A stretch of DNA of 11,173 bases from a bacterium (GTDB lineage Bacteria > Verrucomicrobiota > Verrucomicrobiae > Limisphaerales > J093): positions 1-11,173 of the forward strand of contig JAKCAB010000536.1 in assembly GCA_021839785.1 (NCBI GenBank). The letters are read 5' to 3'. The notes under the pieces were generated by a model. The model had not been told where the DNA came from. It made no database searches and saw only the letters and a list, made by a program, of their open reading frames with translations. Within the stretch, counting starts at the first letter, position 1. Every line of letters starts with the position of its first letter. Position numbers and translations under genes: made by a program. This document shows positions 1 through 6,944 of this stretch, piece by piece.

Positions 1-398
1 ACCGCCCGCATGAGGCCGATGTTGCCCTCGTTGATGAGGTCGAGCAGCGGCATGCCGAAGCCTTCGTACTCGCGGGCGATTTTGACCACCAGCCGCAGGT
101 TGGCGCGGATCATGTGCTCGCGGGCGGCCCCGTCGCCGGCATGAATCCGCGCCGCGAGTGCGTTTTCCTCCTCGATCGTGAGCAGGTTCACCTCGGCGAC
201 CTCGCGCATGTAAAGCTGGAGGGCGCCGTCCACTCCATAGCTGGGGCGTGTCTCCGGCAGCGGGGCGGTCTTCAACGCCACCGGCGCAGGGGCTGGCAGG
301 CAGGGTTTGACGGCGGTTTCGGGAATGGAATGAGAAGTCGCAACCCGCCGCTTGCTCGTCTTCTTGGCGGCTGCCGTTTTGCTTGTTTTCGTCTTCAT
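1..398 (-). CDS. RNA polymerase sigma-70 factor (RpoD/RpoS-like), N-terminal part, cut by window edge
   Basis: The visible 132 residues are the N-terminal part of a primary-type (group 1/2) sigma factor, which directs RNA polymerase to promoters. Residues 1-20 are Lys/Thr/Ala-rich and probably disordered, followed by a Pro-rich linker to about 50. Region 1.2 spans about 55-90 ([20 protein letters not shown], then [10 protein letters not shown]). Regions 2.1-2.2 follow: [20 protein letters not shown] and [13 protein letters not shown], the core-binding signature of the RpoD family and unlike ECF sigmas. The DNA-binding regions 2.3-4 lie outside the window. The ATG at 398 is preceded by GGAG at 409-406 with a 7-nt spacer, which supports this start. 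The short lead before region 1.2 argues for a paralogue rather than a large housekeeping RpoD with region 1.1. It is divergent from the CarH-like regulator gene, and the shared AT-rich gap contains a palindrome 41 bp upstream of this start. Confidence 0.93.
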   Translation of the reverse strand, partial: MKTKTSKTAAAKKTSKRRVATSHSIPETAVKPCLPAPAPVALKTAPLPETRPSYGVDGALQLYMREVAEVNLLTIEEENALAARIHAGDGAAREHMIRANLRLVVKIAREYEGFGMPLLDLINEGNIGLMRA

Positions 399-438
399 GT
401 GGTGGCTCCGCGAATCGAACTGTCCAACTTTCGTCTGA

Positions 439-457
439 GTTGACATATTTTGTCAAC
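439..457. promoter_or_regulatory. Operator-like perfect palindrome in the divergent promoter region
   Basis: GTTGACA (439-445) and TGTCAAC (451-457) are perfect 7-bp inverted arms around the 5-bp spacer TATTT. Each arm carries a TTGACA-type -35 hexamer, one per strand. TTG-starting units recur at 440, 450 and 461, roughly one helical turn apart. This lies in an AT-rich island of about 40 bp within otherwise GC-rich DNA. A dimeric or multimeric regulator site is the natural reading, and the adjacent MerR/CarH-like protein is the obvious candidate ligand. The binding partner is inferred, not seen. Confidence 0.5.
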
Positions 458-479
458 CATTTGTTCAAAAAATGATAAG
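450..479 (+). promoter_or_regulatory. Candidate promoter for the MerR/CarH-like gene, overlapping the palindrome
   Basis: TTGTCA (450-455, 5/6 to the -35 consensus) is followed after 18 bp by GATAAG (474-479, 4/6 to the -10 consensus). The -35 hexamer lies inside the palindrome, so a repressor bound there would block it. It would give a leader of about 180 nt before the ATG at 667. A competing candidate nearer the gene is listed at 633-660. Confidence 0.25.
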
Positions 480-632
480 TGTCTCCATCGGAGGTCGCCA
501 ACCTTGATTGGGGAACGCCCTTAAATCCAAATCCCCAACGGCTTGCCGCGCGCCGTCGGGCCACCCGAGCTACACCCAAAACCCTCCGACATTCGCCTGC
601 CCGTCCTCTATCGCCCGGCTACCCAGTCGGTT

Positions 633-660
633 TTGCGGGTGTCTAATTTTCGTCTATTCT
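633..660 (+). promoter_or_regulatory. Alternative promoter next to the MerR/CarH-like start (would give a leaderless mRNA)
   Basis: TTGCGG (633-638) and TATTCT (655-660) are 16 bp apart. The -10 ends 6 nt before the ATG at 667, so the transcript would begin at or very near the start codon. No Shine-Dalgarno sequence is visible before this ATG, which fits a leaderless message. The -35 match is only the TTG, so this is weak. Confidence 0.25.
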
Positions 661-666
661 CGCAGC

Positions 667-1629
667 ATGCCTGATGTTCGACATTCGATGAAGTCCGTTG
701 TTCAACAAACAGGCCTGAGTCCGCACGTGATCCGGGTCTGGGAGAAGCGCTACGGCGCCGTCGAACCGAACCGCACGACCACCAACCGCCGCCTTTACTC
801 GCCCCTCGAGGTGGAGCGTTTGCGTTTGCTGCACGCGGCCACCCAGGCCGGCCATAGCATTGGCACGGTCGCCCATTTGCCGGACGGAAAGCTCCGCGCT
901 CTGGCGGGCCGGAGCTCCGCCCAGCGTGCGACACCTAAACGGAGTGGCAAAGTTCACGAATCGCCTCGAGGCGACGCTTTCATCGAGGCGGCGTTGACGG
1001 CGGTGCGGTCGCTGGATGCCGGTGGGTTGGAACTCGCGTTGCGGCGCGCCAGCCTGGCGTTGGGCACCCAAGGCTTGCTCCAAAAAATGGTGGCCCCGCT
1101 GGTTTGTGCGATCGGAGACCGCTGGCAGGCCGGCGATCTAACGACGGCGCATGAACACTTCGCCAGCCGGGTCGTGCAGGCCTACGTCACCCGGCTGGCC
1201 CGGCCGTTCGCCTTGGACGAACGGGCGCCCGGCCTGCTCGTCGCCACGCCGGCGGGCCAGATTCACGAACTGGGCGCGGTGCTCGTGGCCGCCGCGGCCG
1301 CGGCGCACGGTTGGCGCGTGAGCCACATCGGGGCGAGCCTGCCCGCGGTCGAGATCGCGGGCGGGGCGGTTCGGTGTGGGGCCTGCGCGGTGGCGCTGAG
1401 CATCGTTTACCCGGCTGGCGATCCCGATTTGCCGGCGGAACTGGAAGCGCTGCGCCAGTGTCTCCCGCCTGGAATGCCAATCCTGGCGGGCGGCCGCGCG
1501 GCCGGAAGTTACCGCGCTGTGCTGGACCGCATCGGGGCGACGTTGGTGCAGCACCTCGGGGATCTCTACCGGGTGTTGGACGAAGTCCAGTCGCGCCCGC
1601 GGTCCCTGCCAAAGGCGCCGGCGGCCTGA
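667..1629 (+). CDS. MerR-family regulator with CarH-like adenosylcobalamin-binding domain (putative light sensor)
   Basis: This 320-residue protein has the three-part CarH/LitR layout. Residues 8-75 are a MerR winged helix (GLSPHVIRVWEKRYG, then NRRLYSP). Residues 105-185 are a helical cobalamin-capping bundle containing W153-x9-E163-H164, the motif CarH uses to contact the adenosyl group. Residues 188-310 are a B12-binding Rossmann domain with GQIHELG, where H200 is the expected cobalt ligand, followed by the S-x-I segment (ALSIVYP) and Gly-Gly at 275-276. In CarH, AdoCbl-bound tetramers repress in the dark and light releases them; the same mode is inferred here. The ATG at 667 was chosen because the upstream in-frame extension (from a TTG at 508) is low-complexity and lies outside the HTH; an ATG at 688 is also possible. 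Its stop abuts the stop of the convergent neighbour. Targets probably include itself and the divergent sigma gene (inference). Confidence 0.9.
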   Translation: MPDVRHSMKSVVQQTGLSPHVIRVWEKRYGAVEPNRTTTNRRLYSPLEVERLRLLHAATQAGHSIGTVAHLPDGKLRALAGRSSAQRATPKRSGKVHESPRGDAFIEAALTAVRSLDAGGLELALRRASLALGTQGLLQKMVAPLVCAIGDRWQAGDLTTAHEHFASRVVQAYVTRLARPFALDERAPGLLVATPAGQIHELGAVLVAAAAAAHGWRVSHIGASLPAVEIAGGAVRCGACAVALSIVYPAGDPDLPAELEALRQCLPPGMPILAGGRAAGSYRAVLDRIGATLVQHLGDLYRVLDEVQSRPRSLPKAPAA

Positions 1630-2433
1630 TCAGCCGTCCATTTCCAGATCGAACTCCAGGCGGGTGCGCGTGTCGGTCCGCTCGTTGCGAATCTCCATCG
1701 ACTTCAACTGCCAGCGTCCATTCACCTTCTTGAAGCTCCCGATCGAGAATTCCTTGAGCAATTTGCCGTCCGCGCCGTACGCCTCCGCCCGGAGAAGACC
1801 GCGCTTTTCGATGTCGATCCAGGAAAGCACCTTCGCGTAGGCGCCCGGCGCCGGCTGCGGATTGACGCTCTCCAGGACCCGGCAGGAACGGCCTTTGCGC
1901 ATCTCGGTCTTGGCGATGCGCTGTTGCGGCCAGTGCAGGAAATCCAGACCCAGGTCGCAGAGCCAGAAATCCGAGTCGGCGAAGGGAATGGCATCGTCTC
2001 CGCCGTCGAGCTCCCGCGTGGTGGCGGCACCGCCGGGGGTGCCCTCGCGGGAAAATTCGTAACGATTGGGCAGCGCCGGCGATTGCGAAATCACCAGCGT
2101 CTCCGCCGGGCCCGCCGGCGAACTTGCCACCTGGTAAATGCTCTGCCAGCCGTCGGCCCGGTCGATCACCTCAAACCGGATCGGCACGGCGGGGAGCCAT
2201 TTGCCGTCGCTGTCGCGCCGGCGCAGAAAACCGGTGGTCTTCAACCCCGGTCGCTGAGCGAGTAATTCGGCGGCCAGCGCCTGGCCTTCTTGCTCGGCGG
2301 TCGGTTTGGGGAGCGCCCAAGGAGGCGTCGATTGGGCCGAGCGGACGGCGGTCGCCGTCGCGAGTACGGTACCGAGTACAACAACGAACCGAAGCAGGGT
2401 GACGTGAATGGATTCAAATAAACGAGCAATCAT
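1630..2433 (-). CDS. Exported LolA-like outer-membrane lipoprotein-sorting family protein
   Basis: The 267-residue product has an N-terminal hydrophobic stretch (about 10-30: VTLLRFVVVLGTVLATATAV) that reads as a signal peptide or anchor. The rest is a periplasmic beta-rich domain. The C-terminal half shows the pattern of the LolA-like family annotated 'outer membrane lipoprotein-sorting protein' (Pfam PF17131 type): DSDFWLCDLGLDFLHWPQQR, a Cys-containing strand (GRSCRVLES), then YAKVLSWIDIEKRGLLRAEA, the YGADGKLLKEF turn and a final strand pair ending FDLEMDG. The family is thought to handle lipids or lipoproteins at the cell envelope; the substrate here is unknown. The ATG at 2433 overlaps the lon stop by 4 nt (ATGA) and has no Shine-Dalgarno of its own, so translation is probably coupled to lon. 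The gene ends directly against the convergent MerR gene. The family call rests on pattern recognition. Confidence 0.75.
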   Translation of the reverse strand: MIARLFESIHVTLLRFVVVLGTVLATATAVRSAQSTPPWALPKPTAEQEGQALAAELLAQRPGLKTTGFLRRRDSDGKWLPAVPIRFEVIDRADGWQSIYQVASSPAGPAETLVISQSPALPNRYEFSREGTPGGAATTRELDGGDDAIPFADSDFWLCDLGLDFLHWPQQRIAKTEMRKGRSCRVLESVNPQPAPGAYAKVLSWIDIEKRGLLRAEAYGADGKLLKEFSIGSFKKVNGRWQLKSMEIRNERTDTRTRLEFDLEMDG

Positions 2434-4904
2434 GGGCGGTGGGTGGTGGCGGGGCGCTGACTCCGGTTGAGCGGGCCGGGGAGACGTCCGTTGCGGCCGG
2501 GCTCCGGCGGCAGGAGCGCGATTTCCAGGACTTCGCCCATGTGGGCGGCGAACCGCACCTGCAGGCGGCGGCGAACTTCCGCGGGCACTTCGACCCAGTC
2601 CTTGCGGTTTTGCGCCGGGAGCAACAGCGCCTTCAAGCCGCTGCGCGCCGCCGCCAACGTCTTTTCCTTGATGCCGCCCACGGGCAAGACCCGTCCGCGC
2701 AAACTGATTTCGCCGGTCATCGCCAGGTCGGAGCGCACGCGCCGGCGCGTCAGCAGCGACGCCAGCGCCACGGCGATGGTGACCCCGGCGCTGGGACCGT
2801 CTTTGGGCGTCGCGCCGGCCGGGACGTGGATGTGCAAATCCTGTTTGTCGAAGTTCACGTCTTCCAGGTGGAGCGCTTTGGCCTGTCCGCGCAAGTAACT
2901 CAGCGCCGCCTGCGCGCTTTCCTTCATCACGTCGCCCAACGAGCCGGTGAGGATGAGCTTGCCGGTGCCGGGCATCCGCGTGGCTTCCACGAACAGGATC
3001 TCGCCCCCCACCGGAGTCCAGGCCAGGCCGATCGCGATGCCGCAATCCTGAATGCGCTCCGCGGTCTCGGGCAGGAACCGCACGGGTCCGAGCATCGTTT
3101 CGAGATCGGCCACGCGCAGGTTGAGCGACTTGGCGGCGCGCGGCCGGCGGACGAACCGGCGGGCGGCCTTGCGGGCGAGCGCGGCCAGTTCGCGGTCGAG
3201 CTGGCGCACGCCGGCCTCGCGGGTGTAATCGCGGATCAAGTGCCGCAGCGTGGCGTCCGGCAGTTTGAGCGAACCTCGTTTCAATCCGTGCTCCGCCAAC
3301 TGGCGCGGGATCAAGTGGCGCCGGGCGATCTCCAGTTTTTCCTCGGCGGTATAGCTGGGCAATTCGATGACCTCCAGCCGGTCGCGCAAGGCCGGGTGCA
3401 CCGGTTCGAGCCAGTTCGCCGTGGTGAGAAACAGCACGCGCGACAGGTCGAACGGCAGGTCCACGAAATGGTCCACGAACGCCCGGTTCATGGCGGGGTC
3501 GAGCACTTCGAGCAAGGCGGCGGCCGGATCGCCGCGAAAGTCGGCTCCGATTTTGTCCAGTTCGTCCAGGAGCATCACCGGGTTGTTGCTGCCGGCCCGG
3601 CGCAGGCCCTGGATGATGCGGCCGGGCATGGCGCCCACGTAAGTCCGGCGGTGCCCGCGAATCTCCGCCTCGTCGCGCATGCCGCCGAGCGAGATGCGCA
3701 CAAACTTCCGGCCCAGCGCCTCGGCCACGCTCTGGCCGAGCGAGGTCTTGCCCACGCCCGGCGGTCCCACCAGGCAGAGGATCGGCCCGCGGATTTGCTG
3801 GTTCAACTTCAGCACCGCCAGGAACTCGATGAGCCGCTCCTTCACCTTGGCGAGGCCGAAGTGCTGGCGGTTGAGCACGCGCTCGGCTTCGCGCAAATCC
3901 AGCTTGTCCGGCGTGGACCGCGACCACGGCAGCGACACCAGGCAGTCCAGGTAATTGCGTGCCACGGTGTATTCGGCGGACGACGGCGGCATCTGCCGCA
4001 AGCGTTCCAATTCCTTCTGGGCAACCGCATCGACTTCGGCCGGCAGGCCGGCGTCGCGAATTTGCGTGCGGAGGGTCTCGATCTCGGTCGCGTTGCCGTC
4101 GGTCTCGCCCAGCTCGCGTTGGATGACGCGGATTTGCTCGCGCAAAAAAAAGTCGCGCTGCGTCTTCGACAGCGTGGAGGTGACTTCCTTTTGAATTTTG
4201 GAGCCCAACGCCAGCACTTCGAGTTCGTGGGCGATCAGCGGCACCAAGCGGCGAAGGCGGGCCTTCACGTTGGCCTCCTCCAACAACTGCTGGCGGTCCT
4301 CGAGGCTGAGGTTCAGGTTGGCCGCCACGAGGTCGGCGAGCCGGCCCGGCTCCTGGCTGTTGAGCACCGCCACCTTCACGGGCTCGGCCAGCGCTGGGGA
4401 CAATTCCACCACCTCCAGGAATTTCTCCCGCACCTGCCGCGCCAACGCGGTCATTTCCAGCGAATCCTCGGCGACGTCGCGGAGCGCTTCGTGACGCGCC
4501 CGCAGGTACGGTTCGCGCGCCTCGGAGGCCAACAAGCGGATGCGGCGGAAGCCTTCCGCCAGCACGCGGACGGTGTTGTCGGGGTATTTCAGCATCCGCA
4601 ACACGCGGGCGGCGCAACCGTGCGTCCACAAGTCGTCCATCCCCGGATTGTCCAAGTCGGGCTTTTTTTGGAGCACCAAGCCCACGAGGCGGTCGCCGGC
4701 CACCACGTCGTCAATCAACCGGATGCTCGACGCGGATTCCACGAGCAGCGGCACCACCATGCCGGGAAACACGACGATGTCCGACAAGCCCAGGATGGGA
4801 AGCGCCTCCGGCAACACGCCACCGCCGGGCCGCCCGCCGGCGTTATCTTCGCCCGCGGGGGCGCCGCCTTGAATGGCGATGAACTCCTGTTCGGAAGGAC
4901 TCAT
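2430..4904 (-). CDS. lon: ATP-dependent Lon protease
   Basis: This 824-residue protein is a full-length cytoplasmic LonA protease, which unfolds and degrades damaged and regulatory proteins. Domains in order: N-terminal substrate-binding domain (about 34-235, LPILGLSDIVVFPGMVVPLL), a coiled helical region (LREQIRVIQRELGE, about 255-268), an AAA+ module with Walker A GPPGVGKT (380-387) and Walker B VMLLDELDK (443-451), and the protease domain. The catalytic Ser705 sits in PKDGPSAG and Lys746 in VGGIKEK, giving the intact Ser-Lys dyad. The last 20 residues are a Pro/Arg-rich tail of no known role. The ATG at 4904 has GGGGA 6 nt upstream; a GTG at 4934 would add 10 residues but has no good ribosome site. 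It lies 55 nt after hsp20 and overlaps the next gene by 4 nt. Long open frames on the opposite strand here are shadows caused by GC-rich codon use. Confidence 0.97.
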   Translation of the reverse strand: MSPSEQEFIAIQGGAPAGEDNAGGRPGGGVLPEALPILGLSDIVVFPGMVVPLLVESASSIRLIDDVVAGDRLVGLVLQKKPDLDNPGMDDLWTHGCAARVLRMLKYPDNTVRVLAEGFRRIRLLASEAREPYLRARHEALRDVAEDSLEMTALARQVREKFLEVVELSPALAEPVKVAVLNSQEPGRLADLVAANLNLSLEDRQQLLEEANVKARLRRLVPLIAHELEVLALGSKIQKEVTSTLSKTQRDFFLREQIRVIQRELGETDGNATEIETLRTQIRDAGLPAEVDAVAQKELERLRQMPPSSAEYTVARNYLDCLVSLPWSRSTPDKLDLREAERVLNRQHFGLAKVKERLIEFLAVLKLNQQIRGPILCLVGPPGVGKTSLGQSVAEALGRKFVRISLGGMRDEAEIRGHRRTYVGAMPGRIIQGLRRAGSNNPVMLLDELDKIGADFRGDPAAALLEVLDPAMNRAFVDHFVDLPFDLSRVLFLTTANWLEPVHPALRDRLEVIELPSYTAEEKLEIARRHLIPRQLAEHGLKRGSLKLPDATLRHLIRDYTREAGVRQLDRELAALARKAARRFVRRPRAAKSLNLRVADLETMLGPVRFLPETAERIQDCGIAIGLAWTPVGGEILFVEATRMPGTGKLILTGSLGDVMKESAQAALSYLRGQAKALHLEDVNFDKQDLHIHVPAGATPKDGPSAGVTIAVALASLLTRRRVRSDLAMTGEISLRGRVLPVGGIKEKTLAAARSGLKALLLPAQNRKDWVEVPAEVRRRLQVRFAAHMGEVLEIALLPPEPGRNGRLPGPLNRSQRPATTHRP

Positions 4905-4959
4905 GGCGTGTCCCCACACTTCCTTAGATGCCACGCGCGCCTGGAAGGTTCACGCGGCG

Positions 4960-5385
4960 TCACGATTGTCCCGCTTCGATGGGAACCGAAAAAGGCGTGC
5001 TGGCAGACGGCGCCCGCGTCGGCACGTCCACGCGCAAAAAGCCGTTTTGGTAGGCCGCCTTGGCGTTGGCGAGATCGTAGCCGGGCGGAACCTCCACCAC
5101 GCTTTCGAAGGAACCGTAACTGATCTCCATGACGACGAACCGGCATTGGCCGGACCGGCAGCCGTCCCGGCGCACGCCGCTGATCCGCAGCTCGTTGCCC
5201 TCCACGATCAACTCCAGGTCCTCCTTGCGCATCCCCGCCAGTTCCACCTGTATCACCAGCCCGTGGGGGGTCAGATAAACGTCTGTGTTCGGCGACCAGG
5301 TGGCTTCGGAGCGAGACTCGCGACCACTCTCGACCAACGGGCGCGAAAGAACAGACACGGTCAGAGTCGATTTATTGAGCGCCAT
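4960..5385 (-). CDS. Small heat-shock protein, Hsp20/alpha-crystallin family
   Basis: The 141-residue product is an ATP-independent holdase chaperone that binds unfolding clients in the cytoplasm. The alpha-crystallin domain spans about 30-123, starting NTDVYLTPHGLVIQVELAGM and including EDLELIVEGNELRISG. It ends with the family signature AAYQNGFLRVDVP (A-x-x-x-N-G-x-L) at about 110-122. A C-terminal VPI (134-136) matches the I/V-x-I/V tail that docks into neighbouring subunits in oligomers. The segment RRDGCRSGQCRFVVMEISYG carries two cysteines. The ATG at 5385 was chosen because the open frame upstream overlaps the preceding gene and is not domain-like; the ribosome site is weak (AGGT about 11 nt upstream). 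It sits 13 nt after the small Cys-rich gene and 55 nt before lon, a sensible chaperone-protease pairing in one transcript. Confidence 0.93.
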   Translation of the reverse strand: MALNKSTLTVSVLSRPLVESGRESRSEATWSPNTDVYLTPHGLVIQVELAGMRKEDLELIVEGNELRISGVRRDGCRSGQCRFVVMEISYGSFESVVEVPPGYDLANAKAAYQNGFLRVDVPTRAPSASTPFSVPIEAGQS

Positions 5386-5398
5386 GTTTCGCGGCAAC

Positions 5399-5683
5399 CT
5401 AGTGCAGCCCCCGGTCGGTTTCAAGGCGCTGCTTGGGCTCAGTTTCAACGGCGGATTTGCCCTCCTCGGACGCCGTGCGAGCCGCCCGCACAATGATTTG
5501 CGGACGCTCGCCTTTGCGGGCGCGCAACACCACCGTCTCGCGCCCTACCGACCCCGCCATTGAACTGCAGCCCAGGCACGCCCCGTGGCTGTGCCCCCAA
5601 CGCCGCGGTCGGAAACGGAACCACGCCATCAACCCGGCCGTCACCGCCACGATCGCGAGCGCTATGATTTGCTGCCAGTCCAC
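5399..5683 (-). CDS. Small single-pass membrane protein with HxHxxCxxC motif
   Basis: I do not recognise this 94-residue protein with certainty. It has one N-terminal membrane helix (about 5-22, IIALAIVAVTAGLMAWF), a basic stop (RFRPRR), then H31-S-H33-G-A-C36-L-G-C39, a likely metal- or redox-active cluster. A polar Arg/Glu/Lys-rich tail (about 50-94) is predicted cytoplasmic by the positive-inside rule. The start of this layout (short helix, basic patch, CxxC) resembles FeoB-associated Cys-rich membrane proteins, but no feoB is in view and the tail is longer than in that family. The start is a GTG at 5683; the only in-frame Met further in (residue 19) would destroy the helix. The gene is 37 nt after the TatD-like gene and 13 nt before hsp20, so co-transcription is likely. 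The tail could be mis-called if the true protein is shorter. Confidence 0.6.
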   Translation of the reverse strand: MDWQQIIALAIVAVTAGLMAWFRFRPRRWGHSHGACLGCSSMAGSVGRETVVLRARKGERPQIIVRAARTASEEGKSAVETEPKQRLETDRGLH

Positions 5684-5720
5684 GTTCTCAAAATACGTCC
5701 ATTCGCCGCCTGCTCAACCC

Positions 5721-6524
5721 TCAATCCAGGCGGAATCGCGGGCTTTGGCTCAAGAACCGGACCGGGTTCTGGTAAATCACGCGGTCCACCGCCTCGGCCG
5801 ACCACCCCCGGCGCCGCATTTCCAGCGCTGTCCGCGGCACGTTCAACGGAATGCTCACGCCCCAGTCGCACGCGCTGTTGAGCCACAGCCGTTCCTCGCC
5901 GTAGCAGTCCAGCATGTCCACCGCCCGCGCCGGCGTGCACTTCGTCTCCGGATACAACGTCATGCCCGCCCAGAACCCGGCGTCCAGCACCATCTTCACC
6001 GTGTGCTCCTCCACGTGGTCGATGATCACGCGCTCCGGCCGGATGCGCGAATCGGCCCGCAGCACGTCCAGGGTCAGGCGGGTGCCCTTGAACTTGTCCT
6101 CGAGGTGCGGCGTGTGGACGAGGATCAACTGATTGTGCCGCGCCGCCAGATCCACGTGCCACTCGAGCACCTTCAGCTCGTTGCGCGAATTCTTGTTCAA
6201 CCCGATCTCGCCGATGCCGAGCACCGTCGGCCGGTCCAGAAATTGCGGGATGATCGCCAGCACGTCTTTCGCGAACGCCGCGTCCTCGGACTCCTTGGGG
6301 TTGATGCACAGCCAGCAAAAATGGGGCAAGCCGAACTTGGCCGCCCGCTTCGGCTCATGGTCGGTGAGCTGGCAAAAATAGTCGTGAAAACCCTGGACCG
6401 AACTGCGGTCAAAGCCCGCCCAGAAGGCCGGCTCGCAAACCGCCGCGCAGCCGGAAGTCACCATCGCCACGTAATCGTCGGTGACGCGGCTGACCATGTG
6501 GGCGTGAGGTTCGATGTAGCGCAT
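5721..6524 (-). CDS. TatD-family metal-dependent hydrolase (EboB-like)
   Basis: This 267-residue amidohydrolase-fold protein keeps the TatD metal ligands: H7-x-H9 (EPHAHM), E106 in GIGEIGLN, H137 in LVHTPH, H170 in VIIDH and D220 in NSACDWG. TatD proteins are typically cytoplasmic nucleases or hydrolases with two metals. Sequence flavour, such as [10 protein letters not shown] followed by TDDY, an early EPAFW, and [19 protein letters not shown], resembles the EboB subgroup found in ebo clusters, rather than DNA-repair TatD. This is from recall of family style, not a search. The ATG at 6524 has GAGGA 7 nt upstream (6536-6532), the best ribosome site in this gene run. It follows the 88-residue gene by 39 nt. 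No UbiA-type prenyltransferase or dehydroquinate-synthase-like ebo partner is in the window, so the substrate is unknown. Confidence 0.88.
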   Translation of the reverse strand: MRYIEPHAHMVSRVTDDYVAMVTSGCAAVCEPAFWAGFDRSSVQGFHDYFCQLTDHEPKRAAKFGLPHFCWLCINPKESEDAAFAKDVLAIIPQFLDRPTVLGIGEIGLNKNSRNELKVLEWHVDLAARHNQLILVHTPHLEDKFKGTRLTLDVLRADSRIRPERVIIDHVEEHTVKMVLDAGFWAGMTLYPETKCTPARAVDMLDCYGEERLWLNSACDWGVSIPLNVPRTALEMRRRGWSAEAVDRVIYQNPVRFLSQSPRFRLD

Positions 6525-6563
6525 GATTGGTTCCTCGTTGCTTGGGATGCCCGACGGCCCCGA

Positions 6564-6830
6564 TCAAGACCGACCCGGCCACGCGCCGATCGCGCCTTTG
6601 CCCGGCGCTTGGGCAATTGGCTCGCGAGTCGGGTCGCTCAAGGCCATCAGGATCGCCTCGGCGCGCCTGGGCTCGCCGCCGGCGAGGTGTTTCATCGCTT
6701 CGCGGAAGGCGCCCAGACGGAAATCGGCCTCGCCGGTGCCGCGGTCCACGCGGTCGAGGAAGGCCGCGATCTCGATCAGCTTGTGCCGCGCGTCGAGGAA
6801 GTACAGGTCCAGCACTTGTTGACGTGTCAT
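6564..6830 (-). CDS. Small helical protein of unknown function, paired with the TatD-like gene
   Basis: The 88-residue product has no motif I can assign to a function. It begins MTRQQVLDLYFLDARHKLIE, continues IAAFLDRVDRG and later AILMALSDPTREPI; the first 70 residues look like an alpha-helical bundle with regular charged/hydrophobic spacing, followed by a Gly/Pro-rich tail (GKGAIGAWPGRS). There is no signal peptide or membrane helix, so it is probably cytoplasmic. The ATG at 6830 is preferred; an in-frame TTG at 6839 would add three residues, and neither has a clear Shine-Dalgarno. It lies first in the minus-strand run, 39 nt before the TatD-like gene, so it may be a partner or regulator of that enzyme (inference). 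Codon use matches its neighbours and the opposite strand offers no better gene. Confidence 0.72.
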   Translation of the reverse strand: MTRQQVLDLYFLDARHKLIEIAAFLDRVDRGTGEADFRLGAFREAMKHLAGGEPRRAEAILMALSDPTREPIAQAPGKGAIGAWPGRS

Positions 6831-6907
6831 AGGTGGCAAACCGGGAGCGAACCTACGCCAAGCGCCTCCGGCCGAACAGCCTCAACTGCGCGGGGTCGCA
6901 AAAGGGT

Positions 6908-6936
6908 TTGTCCACCGCGCGCACCTCGGCTAGCCT
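6908..6936 (+). promoter_or_regulatory. Candidate promoter of the secreted Ig-domain protein gene
   Basis: TTGTCC (6908-6913, 4/6 to -35) and TAGCCT (6931-6936, 3/6 to -10) are separated by exactly 17 bp. The -10 ends 8 nt before the ATG at 6945, implying a leader of only a few bases. The start codon has no spaced Shine-Dalgarno. The minus-strand operon presumably starts in the same 114-bp gap, but I see no convincing promoter for it. Confidence 0.3.
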
Positions 6937-6944
6937 TCGATGGA

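Noticed and set aside
508..666. In-frame extension of the MerR/CarH-like gene from a TTG
   Set aside because: The 53 added residues are Pro/Ser/Cys-rich, not part of any MerR protein, and the alternative promoter lies within them.
2434..4629. A 999-codon minus-strand frame that reads through lon out of frame
   Set aside because: Only its last 267 codons (the LolA-like protein) look real. The first part is Arg/Pro/Gly-rich and overlaps the true lon frame.
2439..5123. An 894-codon open frame antisense to lon and hsp20
   Set aside because: The translation is His/Arg/Gln-rich without any domain, and it exactly opposes well-defined lon and hsp20 motifs. GC-rich third positions remove stops from this frame.
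5433..6944. Upstream extension of the Ig-protein frame by 504 codons
   Set aside because: It lies antisense to the Cys-rich, TatD-like and 88-residue genes, is low in domain content, and runs into a clean signal peptide at 6945.
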